DNA of 64,000 nt. Origin: Puccinia triticina. Lineage: Eukaryota; Basidiomycota; Pucciniomycetes; Pucciniales; Pucciniaceae. Below, piece by piece: positions 25,341 to 35,624 of the stretch. The notes beneath the pieces are model-generated. The model did no database searches, had not been told where the DNA came from, and worked only from the letters and a program-made list of their open reading frames with translations. Where the stretch lies: NCBI RefSeq assembly GCF_026914185.1, contig NC_070560.1:65001-129000 (forward strand). The letters run 5' to 3'. Each line of letters opens with the position of its first letter. Position 1 is the stretch's first letter. The translations under genes and the position numbers were made by a program.

Positions 25341-26098
25341 CGCTGCAGCTCCCATACCCTAGGGAGAGCAGATACCCACCGGAATACAAGGTTACCCACT
25401 GGATTCTGCCAGAATCTCAGACATCCGCATCCGCTGGGGGGTACCCAAGGGCCTCCAGCGGGTACCCGCCAGCGGATAGTGGATACCCGCAACGGGTTCA
25501 AAGTGACCATCTCTAATCAACATAAATTCACCGTAAATGATTAATAATTGGGCATTGAGTAACTATCATTTCATTGTAGGTTGTAATTGAGTTATCCTTA
25601 AAGAATTTAACAGTTCTATACAACATTGCATGAGCTCCTGTGATACTTCCTCATAAATTATGACAGACTTCCCATTGACTTCTGAATAATTTATCAATAA
25701 TTTCCTAATACACATCTGCCTGATATCAGACCTGGAACAACATGGTAGATTTGTGTAACCAATCTGCCCGCGTGAGCTCAGGGAATTTCAAATTTTGAGC
25801 TCAAAAATGCCTGGAAGACCCCTTCAAAACCAGTCCTCAGTAGGCAGATTGGGCTAGTAATTATGAGGGGCAGTAGGAAAAAAACAAGGAATGAAAGATG
25901 AGATAGCAGGCTACAAGTCTGTCTACTCAGTTGTTTTTTAAACCACAAACTGCAGTTTTTAAATCATTTCCAAAAAAAAAGTACTGTTTTTTACAAGAAA
26001 AACTCAAGTCTGTAGGGCCAATTATGCGACATTAGAGGTAAGCCTCTCCTTTGGAGAAATGGAGATGCTTCACACCTCCTTGGAGAGGCTTTGTTAAG

Positions 26099-26990
26099 CC
26101 TGTTTTTGCAGTTTCTTTGCACATCCTTGGCTGTAGAGAATTTCAAAATGGACCTGGATACCCTTTACACTGCTGGTAACCACACAGTTTTTGCCAAAAA
26201 CAGGGACCCAGCACCACAAGTCTTTTAGGCAGGTACCAGCGGTACCTACCGGCTTTTTTTCATCAAGAGGTGTCCTTGATGACCAGAATGGATGTGTTAT
26301 CAAGAGGCCCTTCCCTCAATGAGGGGAACAGGTTGGTCATGGTCATTGAGGGTAATCCCCCAACAACCAGCACACACTGTCATCAAGGGGAGTTTTTACT
26401 TCCCTCAATGATTGCACCAGGAACGTCCTCAATGAATGGTCTATTGTTAGTCATTGAGGGCAGTTCAAACTGGGCCAAGGGTGGATTCAACCCCCAGTCA
26501 TGCCACCTTCTTCCTCAGCCTCTTACTGCCCCCCCCCCCCCCCACACTACAAGTACAACTATATCCCATTACCCCTGTTGCACTTAGTCCACTGCAGCAA
26601 CTCAGGAAGCTCGCCATTCCCTGGAATACCTGCAGTATGCAAAATATTACACCCAAAATGTGTATGACTTGTATTTCAAAACGGGGTGGGTGAATTTTAC
26701 AAAGTGTTTTTTACAAGGTACATGATCAAGGCCCTGTAAAAAATTTCTTTGTAAAAGTGCACATTAAGGGTATGTGTAATTTTACAATGTGTTGGCTAGA
26801 TTCCCACCTTGTAATGTAAAAACAAGCCTGTAAAATTATAACTGAAGTCTTTCATGTGGAATTTTACTTGGTGTTTTTTTACAGAGTGCCAACCTGTAAA
26901 AAAGTACCTTGCAAAATTGCATATTTGCAGCAAAAACCTGAATTTTACAAGGCAAATTTTGAGGGTCTGCACAGGCCCTATATCAACCCC
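26099..26990. other. Intergenic, degenerate repeats, no gene
   Basis: Contains TTGATGACC / GGTCATCAAG pieces reminiscent of the 7.1-7.5 kb hairpin array, a homopolymer C run near 26530-26546, and repeated TTTTACAAGG motifs. Confidence 0.4.
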
Positions 26991-27019
26991 TTTGGTGCAA
27001 CACAAAAAAAATCTGCCTC

Positions 27020-27210
27020 TGGCACTTTGAAAAGTGCGTCCGCCACTACAAAAAGTGCATCTGCCACTATGAAGAGTGCGTCCGGCACTATCAAAAGTGC
27101 GTCCGGCACTCTGAATAGTGAGTCTGCCACTATCAAAAGTGCGTCCACCACTATGAAAAGTGTGTCTGCCACTATGCAAAGTGCATCCGGCACTCTGAAT
27201 AGTGCGTCCG
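27020..27210. repeat. 24-bp tandem array
   Basis: About eight copies of a 24-bp unit of the type AGTGCGTCCGGCACTATGAA. Each unit contains AGTGC..GCACT inverted half-sites. Because 24 is a multiple of three, frames on both strands stay open and read as an eight-residue repeat (KSASGTI-like). No evidence that it is translated. Confidence 0.85.
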
Positions 27211-27821
27211 CTGTGGTAAGACCAATCAACCATCAACTACATCAAATCATAGTATATTTTAATATTAAAGTACAGTACAAACTACATACAAAACATACTT
27301 AGTAGAAATAAACCCCATATTAAATTTCACCCAGCTGTCATGATTATTTTCACACTCAGAAAACCAGTAACAGCCCTTTACATAAGTAAGAGGCATGTAG
27401 CATATTTCATAGTAAACTTCAAAGAATAACCTCTAAGATACACCTCATAGATCTATTTTCCATATAAGAGTAGATACACAGTAGATCTCAGAATATTTCA
27501 TCATAAAATTCACTCTAAGAATACAATTACATCTGATACACTCTTCTGTGAAAATAAATTCCTACTTAGATAGTAAAATACCAAGCCCTTTTGTATTTCA
27601 CACAGCTGTACACATCACATAGTAGAAGAATCTTTCAGCTACATATTTCTAGTCTCAGACAAGTTTATTTAGTATATAAGGAGGCCTCTTCTGCCCTTTC
27701 CCAATGTTTGCACTTGATAGTAATATTGTAGATTACTAGCATTCATCACTTGATATAAATAGTTGATTTATAGTAAATTGATATATTAAATAGTTGAACT
27801 TTGACATATAAAAATAACTTA
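27211..27821. other. AT-rich intergenic, no gene
   Basis: Nothing recognisable. Confidence 0.4.
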
Positions 27822-27971
27822 GGCTCCGTTTGGAGCCGATATAATTGCGTGATATAATCTGGAATTTTGTGACATCTGATCAAGTTTTGGCGGACCTGAT
27901 CAGATGTCACATAGGATGTCAGGCAAAAAAACTCATATATCGCCCGGATTATATTGGCTCCAAACGGGGCC
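27822..27971. mobile_element. MITE, PIF/Harbinger-like, 150 bp
   Basis: TIRs begin GGCTCCGTTTGGAGCC (left) and GGCCCCGTTTGGAGCC (right, inverted). TTA lies on both sides (27819-27821, 27972-27974). The internal foldback TGATCA..TGATCA is shared with the 7974-8306 element. Confidence 0.72.
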
Positions 27972-28186
27972 TTAGTCAGATAGAATTAAGAATAGTTCTA
28001 AAGATTGTGCCACACTAAAAATTCTTAGTGTAAAATTCTCCCAGAAGCTTATTCAAGGAAGGCAGCCCTTCAAGCACCCGTGTAGTCTGTCATTATCCGT
28101 GACATCTACATTTCCCTTCCAAGCTCAGATCACACCTAGCGTAGAAGTTCCACACCGTCATTATGAGATATGCCTTGGGCAATATT

Positions 28187-29165
28187 ATAAGTGTCAGCCT
28201 TAGAGTCATCACAGCTGACCTAAAAGCTGCCTGTTCTACCTTTGTTACATATAAATTACTTTATATCTTTTTCATCTTAAGAGATAACCTTGTTTTGACT
28301 TCAGATTCTGTTTCCTCATGCAATTTTGACCCTAGTTACAACTTATCAATTCATTGTAACTATACTCCTTCCCTGAGTTACTGAGTTGTGGCGCGCTTGC
28401 GCAGTTGTGACATGTCAGCACTACCTGGCGCGCCAAACCACATGTACATATGTAAATTACATAAGCAAACTGTGAAAATTTTCGTAGTCAGAATCCCCCT
28501 TGCCTGAGGCGGATCCACAGACTTCAGCACACCAGAACCACCACCCAGATAACCCCAGGATCACCACAAAAGAGCCTACTCTACTCCCAGTATACCTACC
28601 GTCACAGGCGCCTAGGATATTGACAGTAAGTAACCTCTTTCACTGAACCTTGATTATCTCAGAGGTACAACTCTGTGTCTTGTTTGATCTGCCTTTTCTT
28701 CTTGCTTTGCCTCCTCCTTGATCACAGGGCTGTCCCTTCTATTCTACAGGCCTTTGCCTCTATCTTGATCACAGGGCTGTCCCTTATAATCACTTGGCCT
28801 TTGCCTCAAAATCTAGGTTGCAGGGCTGTCCCTCAGGTTTCCCATTAAGAACCTTGACTGTCCAGAGAGAAGTCTAAAAAACTGTGGCTGGATTAAACTT
28901 ATCTAATCCAGATACCCTCCTGAGAGGAAGCTGTAGCACTTCTAGCACAGATTAGCAGCACTCTTCTGAAGAGTAGCATTGCCAGTGGACGTGCATTCCC
29001 ACTAGAATAACCTAGTACTTCTCTTCTATCTTATCCTGCTTGGTTTCTTTCTCTCTCTTTCTCTTTTTCTCTTACAGTTGTATTTTCTTTATCCCAAGAA
29101 ATCAAACTGTTGTCCCCCATTTCTTGTGTCCTGCTGTCACTATAGAGACTCAGGCTCACAATAAG
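28187..29165 (+). mobile_element. Solo LTR (969 bp) with 5-bp target duplication ATAAG
   Basis: The LTR is 28192-29160, starting TGTCAGCC and ending GGCTCACA. ATAAG flanks both sides (28187-28191, 29161-29165). It belongs to the same family as 12503-13479 but is inverted, with its own duplication, so the two are independent insertions. It shares the GGCGCGCC block, the CAGGCGCCTAGG block and repeated ATCACAGGGCTGTCCCT phrases. Confidence 0.9.
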
Positions 29166-29421
29166 CACCTTTGGCACCATGATATTTTTGACGGATGACC
29201 CCCTCAAAATTATATGGCCCAGAAATGGGCCAAAATAAGTCAAAAACACAAGAAATGTAATTTGAGGCACGTGGTGTACACATCAGCTCACAATGGCCTC
29301 TCATGGGCTTAACCCACCCGTGGGTATCACGGCAATTCCTTGGGGAGTCCACGGTTGAAGGAGCCGTGATCCACCCGTGGGCTTGACCTTCACGTCGGGA
29401 TCACTGGGAGTCCACGGGGAT

Positions 29422-29980
29422 TGTTAGAGTTCAGAGTGCACAAAGGCAAACTAAGGTGGATAACTATGTACTTAGATCATATGTACATAGTTGTTTTAGC
29501 TTCCGTCAGTGACAGGTCCAAGACCTAACCCTGTCACTGCCGGGCACATACAGTCCGGCTCTTGCACGCCCGGGATCCTCTCTCTTTCCTCACCGAGATT
29601 GGATACCGGGATCGACACGTGGAGAGCTGACCGCCGCCGGACTGTACCGTGCAGTTTCCAAGCCTTTATAGGGATTCCACGCGGAGCCGAAAGCTGCCGT
29701 GGAATCCACGGGATGATCACGGGGTGGCCGCGTGATCCTCCCGGTGGTGACCCCGTATTTCCCTGGACCGAAAGCCGCTGGACCGACCTCGCGCACGGCT
29801 ACCACGTGAGTCCTCGTAGACTCCAAGTGATTTCCGACTCCCCGGGTGCAGGCCAGGGCCCAGAGTTGAACATTGGCTGCGCGTGGCTTAGGCTCCTTTG
29901 GGCTGCTTGGGCTTTTGTACATCTCGCTCGGACACAAGTACGTTGGACTCATCTCTACCTATTTTGTCGTGTGTAACACA
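29422..29980 (-). repeat. Possible LTR fragment, second family
   Basis: On the minus strand it starts TGTGTTACAC and ends CTCTAACA. Just upstream on that strand lies a purine run (GGTGGGGGCGT at 29981-29991) that could be a polypurine tract. No target duplication was found. A 155-codon plus frame at 29509-29976 is non-coding in character. Confidence 0.35.
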
Positions 29981-30361
29981 ACGCCCCCACCATATTCATG
30001 TTAAATGTACATAGGAAGCAATCGTGATTACATGGATACATACATCTTCACATCGCCCGACCCGTGCAGCCGTGAATGCAGCAATGGGGGTGAGGGGGCG
30101 TCTTTTCAAGTCGTCCTTCCAAGACTGGCACCTGTCTAAAGGAATACATTCATCTGCAGCCGTGCTAGGAGGTGGATTTTGCCCTCATGATGTGAGCCTA
30201 CGAGGACACATGGTAAATACATATTGATTGAATGTGATGAATTGAACTTCTGAAGACTTTGAATGCGAAGATCAGGTACAAAATGATCCTGTATTTCAGT
30301 ACCTCCGGCGTTGAGGCTTGTCGAGACCCATTTTGGACACCGTCAAAGCCTCTCGCATTTC

Positions 30362-30473
30362 ACATAAAAGGGGGAACGGCATTTGCTTTACTCCTCCGTA
30401 TCCCACTTTCCACCCCCCAATCCACATTTCCAACCCAGCAACTTATCCCTCATTCAAACCGAAGTCCTTCATT
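30362..30473 (+). promoter_or_regulatory. Likely promoter and 5' leader of the secreted-protein gene
   Basis: CACATAAAAGGGG near 30360 is TATA-box-like. It is followed by a CT-rich leader running to the ATG at 30474. Position and composition suit a fungal core promoter, but this is inference only. Confidence 0.4.
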
Positions 30474-31630
30474 ATGTTTTGCGCAAAACTCATTGTTTTA
30501 GCCTTGGCTCTTGTCGCGGGTAATGTCGCTGGAGCTGCCTCCGAAACTCAGCCCAAGCGCTCCCAATGTGCCTTGTGGAGGGCTAAATACAAGGGTCAAT
30601 CAACCACCCACCAGTCTGTCGTTGTCAAAGTGGTCGGTGATATTTCCACAGTAGTGCGCGCTAATATGAATTCTCTGAATTTGAGCTTAAAATCTTCCTC
30701 GATTTATTTTTATCATAGATGAAACCGCGCATGACCCCTAAGACTCAAAAAGCTCAGCCACAAGATGCTGGTCTTAGACGCCGCAACACCCCCCCTCACG
30801 AGATGGTATGTTACATATGACTTCCATCGCTCACCAGATCTCCGGGCAAACTATCTGACCAGTCGTTTCGCGGCCAATTGTTTTGTAGGGTATGGACATT
30901 GCGGGCGGTCCACACTCAGTGAGTAGTATTTGGTTTGCTGCTCAAAATCAGATCAGAGAAGCAAAATTAATCGTATTCTATTGCGCTATTTAGGTTTGTG
31001 ACCCAGAGCGCGGTTACGATACCAAAAAAATAACAGGTGCTTGTCTCTGGACTGGACAACGTCAGTCACCCGAGTTCACAAAGGACGGCTATTACCCAGG
31101 TTGGGTTAACGGGTAAGTAGCAGATTCATAGCACAAAGTCAAAACAAGATTAAGCTGACACGTGTCATGTTCTCATAGTGACCACAAAGAAAACTGCTAC
31201 AGAAAGCTGTAAGCAATAATCAGGACCGGCCCTTGAATCCGTCACACGCTTACTTAGTCTCTGTTTTGAACTACAGTTGGTTGAAACCCGACCAGGGACC
31301 AGTCGTCTATGCACCTGTTATCGATGGATGCGCCTTTGCCAATGAAGGACAAACTATCAGTGAGGATGATGGCTGTGCAACCATCTGGGTAACCCGAAAG
31401 GTGAGTAGCCTGGAAACCCTTGGGCCTGTGGCATATCTGGAGTCTCATCGATGATGCCGCCTTCCCTTTTATCCAGTTGTTCACTGCACTCGGCGGTAAA
31501 AAAGACCAACACAGTGTGTGGATCCACAGCTGGGACTTGTGAGTTTGATCCCTACCCTCGGATTCTGCCGGTTTGAAACTAACAACCCCTCCCAACATCC
31601 AGTGAGAAACATCAAGGCCCGGGTAACTAG
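30474..31630 (+). CDS. Small secreted protein, candidate effector (eight exons, 218 aa)
   Basis: The ATG at 30474 opens a signal peptide (MFCAKLIVLALALVAGNVAG), probably cleaved near Ala-Gly/Ala. Exons by frame and GT/AG: 30474-30650, 30719-30805, 30889-30918, 30994-31112, 31179-31208, 31277-31400, 31477-31538 and 31603-31630, ending TAG. Phases agree at every join. The mature protein has six cysteines (SQC, VCD, GACLW, ENC, DGC, DGC) and several Trp, suggesting a disulphide-bonded extracellular fold. No known domain was recognised. Size, signal peptide and even cysteines fit rust candidate effectors, but function is not shown. A cell-wall or surface protein is also possible. It sits between transposon blocks, a common setting for such genes. 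Confidence 0.78.
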
Positions 31631-32202
31631 AACGACCATGGTCCCACCGCTTCTTGTGGCCGCCTCGCAAGAATTTCAATGACACCATACGATTGACTAC
31701 TTAATCTGAGAAAACCACCTGTTTTCTCGATATTATTATCTATCTATTCCTTGTTGAACGTTCTTCCTATGGGCCAATTAATAAATACATGGACTCAGTT
31801 TTTCCCATTATTGCTAGTTGCGCAACATGACTGTTTTGCAAGTGAGACATCATCTACCGTCTGGTAGTATGAACGAAGCTATAGCATTGCTTCTGAAATT
31901 GATTGGGTGTATTCATCCAAGTACATCAGTCTCCCTTGGCGGTGTTTACATCTAGTGAACGAATAGAAATGACTTTGATGAAAATTGTCCCACTTCGCAC
32001 TTAAAGAAATGCCTCTCCCGAGGTGATCTACGGCTATGAAGTGGTGTTCAAAGCGGTTAAAGTGGGTTCCGTACCCGGTTCGGAAGCTTGTTAAGTCACT
32101 GTGCTGGGCGAGGACACAGGGACATGGATCCGTGCGATCTGCGACCGCAGAGGTCAATCTAGACCCGAGAAGTGTAGGCTCTAGATTGATTCTGGGGAGC
32201 CC
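31631..32202. other. 3' flank, no gene
   Basis: AT-rich tail of the secreted-protein gene and the ancestral insertion site of the Gypsy element. Ends in AGCCC before the LTR. Confidence 0.4.
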
Positions 32203-32519
32203 TGTAGTCGGGCAGGCTACAAGGCTATGAAAATGGGCCTGCGGCGGAGCAAAGCTACACGCGGCTAAATGACAAAGAAGAGGTGTCTGGATTTCCAACG
32301 ACAGGGGATGGATGCGGGAAACAGACATACAAGAGAGGCCCTTTTATAAGGGCCGACAATGGAAAAGAGAACCAAACAACAAAAAGAAAACGATGAATGA
32401 TAATTCAACGGTACAGACAATATGGGCGTGTACAGGTCACGCCTTGTCTGAGAAAAGAAAGAAGAAACGAAACCAACAACCCTTTGCGTGCAGTACGCAG
32501 GGGCTTCGGCACCTCTAAC
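32203..32519 (-). repeat. Gypsy 3' LTR, outer piece
   Basis: Starts TGTAGTCGGGC. It ends at the duplicated target CCTCTAAC (32512-32519), where the KDZ element begins. It carries a 20-bp insertion (CGGAGCAAAGC...) near 32245 that the 5' LTR lacks. Confidence 0.92.
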
Positions 32520-32637
32520 CACCCGAGACAACACGATTTCAACTACTCAGTAGCCAGGCTCAGAAAAATTCAGAGGCTACTGAGTAGCTGAAATGCGGCT
32601 TCACGCAACCTCACTCAGACGCGCGCTACCTCACCCC
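32520..32637 (+). repeat. KDZ left TIR with internal hairpin
   Basis: Pairs with 43349-43466. Within it, 32537-32555 and 32575-32593 form 19-bp inverted arms (TTTCAACTACTCAGTAGCC) with one mismatch and a 19-base loop. The same hairpin is in the right TIR. Confidence 0.92.
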
Positions 32638-33122
32638 CTCACTTGTGCACTTGTAAGACTTTAATATAATAACACTTCCGAGACCCTTACAAGCTCGGCA
32701 GAACCTCAAGTCCGGTAAACCTTTCTTTTTGGACTTTGACATATATGAGCATGTAACTACATACACATATGAGTAACAACCTACCGGTGCCAGCTGCAAA
32801 ATATCAGAGATCAACCCCCGAGCCCCGTACCCGGAGCGGGAGCCCTGAGAGCTCTTGCCCACCCGTGATAAATCTTTCTCAGAGCAACACTGCTCCAACT
32901 CTAGCAATCGAACTTCAACTGACCAAATACACGCACTGATTCAACAGCATCAAAACTTTTGATTCTCAACCTCTCTCAAATCATCACTTGGCAAGCAGCT
33001 GTTGGGTTTGGATCACAATTTTCCTTATTTAGAACCCGTTCCTATTAAAGAAGAGTCAGCTAACTACTTCTTCTATTTCTTGATATTTTCTGTTTGTCAA
33101 GGCTTATTTATCATCAGAAACC

Positions 33123-35624
33123 ATGAACAACATGTACGGCTACCCTACTTCGAATGGGCTGGAGCGGACCTCTCCGCATGATGGATATTTGAACCCCCGC
33201 AACAACTTCACTCCTCCAACCACGCGGTTCTCTGATATTCAACCAATTGATGATGGTTTGCAGCTCAACAGAAGCCTGTTATTCGATGGTAGCCAGCGGC
33301 TCAATACCGGATTGAATTTGAATGACGGCTTACAGCTTGGTGGCAGTCAGCAATACGCTGGTGTTCAACAGTTTGGCAGTGGTCAACAATTTAGCGGTCG
33401 AGGTCAACACTTCAGCGGCGGCGGTCAACAATTTGGTGGTGGCAGCGGCGGTCAACAGTTCAGTGGTGGTGGACAACAGTTCGATGATGGACAACAATTT
33501 TTCAGTGGTGGCGGACAACAATTCAGCGGCGGCGGACAACAATTCAGCGGCGGCGGACAACAATTCAGCGGCGGCGGACAACAATTCAGCAGCGGCGGAC
33601 AACACTTCAGCGGCGCCGGTCAACAATCCAGTGTTGGTGGCCAAGAATTTGGCCATGGTGGTCAGCAATCTCATTCCAGCCATGGAGGCCAGCAGAACGA
33701 CTCCGATGTGATGAATCCTGCCCCACAAACCTCGGCTCTTCTGCCCCCTCACTTTCCCGCCTCCACCATTGCAACCGGTCCCCGAAAGCGCAAGAGAACT
33801 AACCGCTCCACCGTCTCAGCTGCTGTCCCTGAAAGTACTCCCCCTGTGCCCACACCATCAGCACCAATTGTTAACACAAACGCAGCCAACTCAACCACGC
33901 CAGCTACCACTGTAACCCAGTCTCAATCAATCAATCGATTCCTTGCAGACGTTAATCAACAAGTTGAAGACCGAGAGCCAGAGGAGGAAGTCGACTATCG
34001 TCAAAAGACAGCAGATGAACTTCGAGGGATTTCAAAGGATAAGTCCAAGAAACACATGACAAATTCAGATGTTGAAGTGTTTCTGGAGTTTTACCTTACC
34101 CAACATAAAGACTTAGCTCTCCTAGCTATTGAACGGCGAGTCTCTGTTGAGATGGTCGAGAAGCTCTTGTTAGTCTATCTTTTTTCCATTGACAATTCAT
34201 AAGTAAATTGACTTGTTATTATCTGATTCTTCCAGGGGAAGAAAACAATCCCTTCGAGCTGCAACCATCTGGAATAACTTCATGAAGACACCCATTGCAC
34301 AAGCAATATTCAAAGAAAGTGAGAGGAGGCCCTATTAATCTTCAATTGAAACAGGCTAACTTGTATGATTCAGGCGGCAAGGGTGTTAAGGACAAAGAAG
34401 CGATGGGGAAGCTTTCTGCGATGTGGGACGCAATGACACTTGATGAGAAGAGGGCCTTTGCAACCAATCCAACAGTCGGACCAGATCAAGATGCGGCATC
34501 GGAATCCAATCCAACTGGGGCGGCCGTTGTTGATACTACAACAACTGGCAACAATCCTCAAGAAACCACTACGACAGATTTGGTTCCTACACCTCGAGTT
34601 CCGACTGTTGGCGGCTTACGGGTCTGCTCAAAGTCCTTGAAGGCAGCTCACTCACGTGTTGATAAGTGGATGACCGAGTGGCAGGCCAAAGTAAGTGCCG
34701 CCTCATTTAATCAGATGTTCTTCTACCCTCCACTGACATTATATGAACATAGGCGGTCCATGTGGCCAAGAGCTCTCACTGTGAATTTGTCCTGATAGGC
34801 ATATCCAACCACCTCTCGGCACACAACTTCCAATTTACTCGCAGTACACCTGGAGCTGCGCCATTTTCCAAACAGATCGAGCATGCAGATGGACTGCAAA
34901 GCTACCAGAATCGACTTCAAGCATTTCTTTCTGGGTTCCGAATCAACAACATTCCAGCCCTTGTAAACAAGGCAAAGATTCGTAAGCTTATCAGCTGGTC
35001 ACCCCCATCGATTTCTATTCTAACTGATGTGGTCAATTTTCACACTTTAGCACTTGCTCGTGAAGCTGCTACCAACCTGCGAACTCGTCTTGGATCTTTT
35101 GTTGGTAAGCCAATTCAGATAAATTCAAGCGACAAACCCTTGGTTATCTCATGTAACTGATATTCCCATACCTAGCTGAAGAAACCAATGGCTTGAAACA
35201 GTCTTGGAGCTGGGGTGACTGTGACAGTCAACTTGGTGCAATCGGTTTCAAGCTTGTCTTTCTTCCTGGTGCCAAGTCCAACCCAATATGGCTCAAGACT
35301 CTGAGCCGCGAACTCAAAGGTCCTATGATCACACTGATTAATCACGACCTCGATCAGAACCTCATTCGTGTAGTGGCCGATCAAGATGCATTGCTTGGCG
35401 TGGTTCCTCGTCGCAAGAAGAATCTTCCAAAGAAGCAACCACCTCGCACCACTGATGATACCAACAGCGAACTGGGAGCCCCGACCACCTCCGCCAACTC
35501 CACAACCAACCAACCCAAACGTAAGCGATTAACAACTTCAGGGTCACGCCATCGCGCTCGAACCCCGCTCACTGCGGCTGAGAAGGCCTTGGATGATTCA
35601 GACGATGAAGGCGAAGACGAATGA
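33123..35624 (+). CDS. KDZ-element partner protein with GQQF repeats and HMG-box-like segment (748 aa)
   Basis: Five exons keep frame: 33123-34168, 34236-34318, 34374-34690, 34753-35104 and 35176-35624. Residues about 75-190 are a Gly/Gln/Phe low-complexity tract (SGGGQQF repeated), of the kind that can self-associate. A basic patch (PRKRKRTNR) near 220 could be a nuclear signal. About 350-410 (IWNNFMKTPI..MGKLSAMWDAMTLDEKRAF) resembles an HMG box, a DNA-bending fold. About 490-640 is a conserved-looking globular part of unknown family. The C-terminus is basic then acidic (KRKR; DDSDDEGEDE). It lies fully inside the KDZ TIRs, convergent with the transposase, so a role in transposition or its control is inferred, not shown. 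Confidence 0.85.

Larger units (their letters stand above)
13581..25515. mobile_element. hAT-type non-autonomous element, split by the CACTA-like element
   Basis: After removing the insertion, the ends are TAGAGATGGTCACTT (left: TAGA at 13581-13584, continued at 24479) and its exact inverse at 25501-25515. The flanks ATCAACAT at 13573-13580 and 25516-25523 are an 8-bp duplication. A T/C-A-x-x-G type terminus and 8-bp duplication are hallmarks of hAT elements. The residual interior, about 1.0 kb (24479-25515), is a hairpin minisatellite with no transposase. Confidence 0.8.
11465..26098. mobile_element. Large TIR element split by later insertions (relative of 1894-2527)
   Basis: The left part (about 11465-12502) carries CCTCTAAAGT next to GCCCTACAG near 11560. 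The right part (25524-26098) carries the inverted partner CTGTAGGGCC next to ACATTAGAGG and ends in GCTTTGTTAAGCC. Both halves resemble the two halves of 1894-2527. Removing the solo LTR (12503-13479 plus one GCTCC) and the hAT/CACTA block (13581-25515 plus one ATCAACAT) rejoins them into about 1.6 kb. This is inference from shared ends; the outer limits are approximate. Confidence 0.5.

Noticed and set aside
29509..29976. 155-codon plus-strand open frame
   Set aside because: GC-rich, overlaps an antisense frame of similar length, and lies in a likely LTR fragment.
33330..33752. Antisense 140-codon frame opposite the GQQF tract
   Set aside because: Shadow of the coding repeat in the partner protein gene, whose exon chain is in phase.
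33123..35624. TET/JBP dioxygenase as the KDZ partner gene
   Set aside because: KDZ elements can travel with TET/JBP genes, but no His-x-Asp..His iron-binding pattern is visible in this protein.
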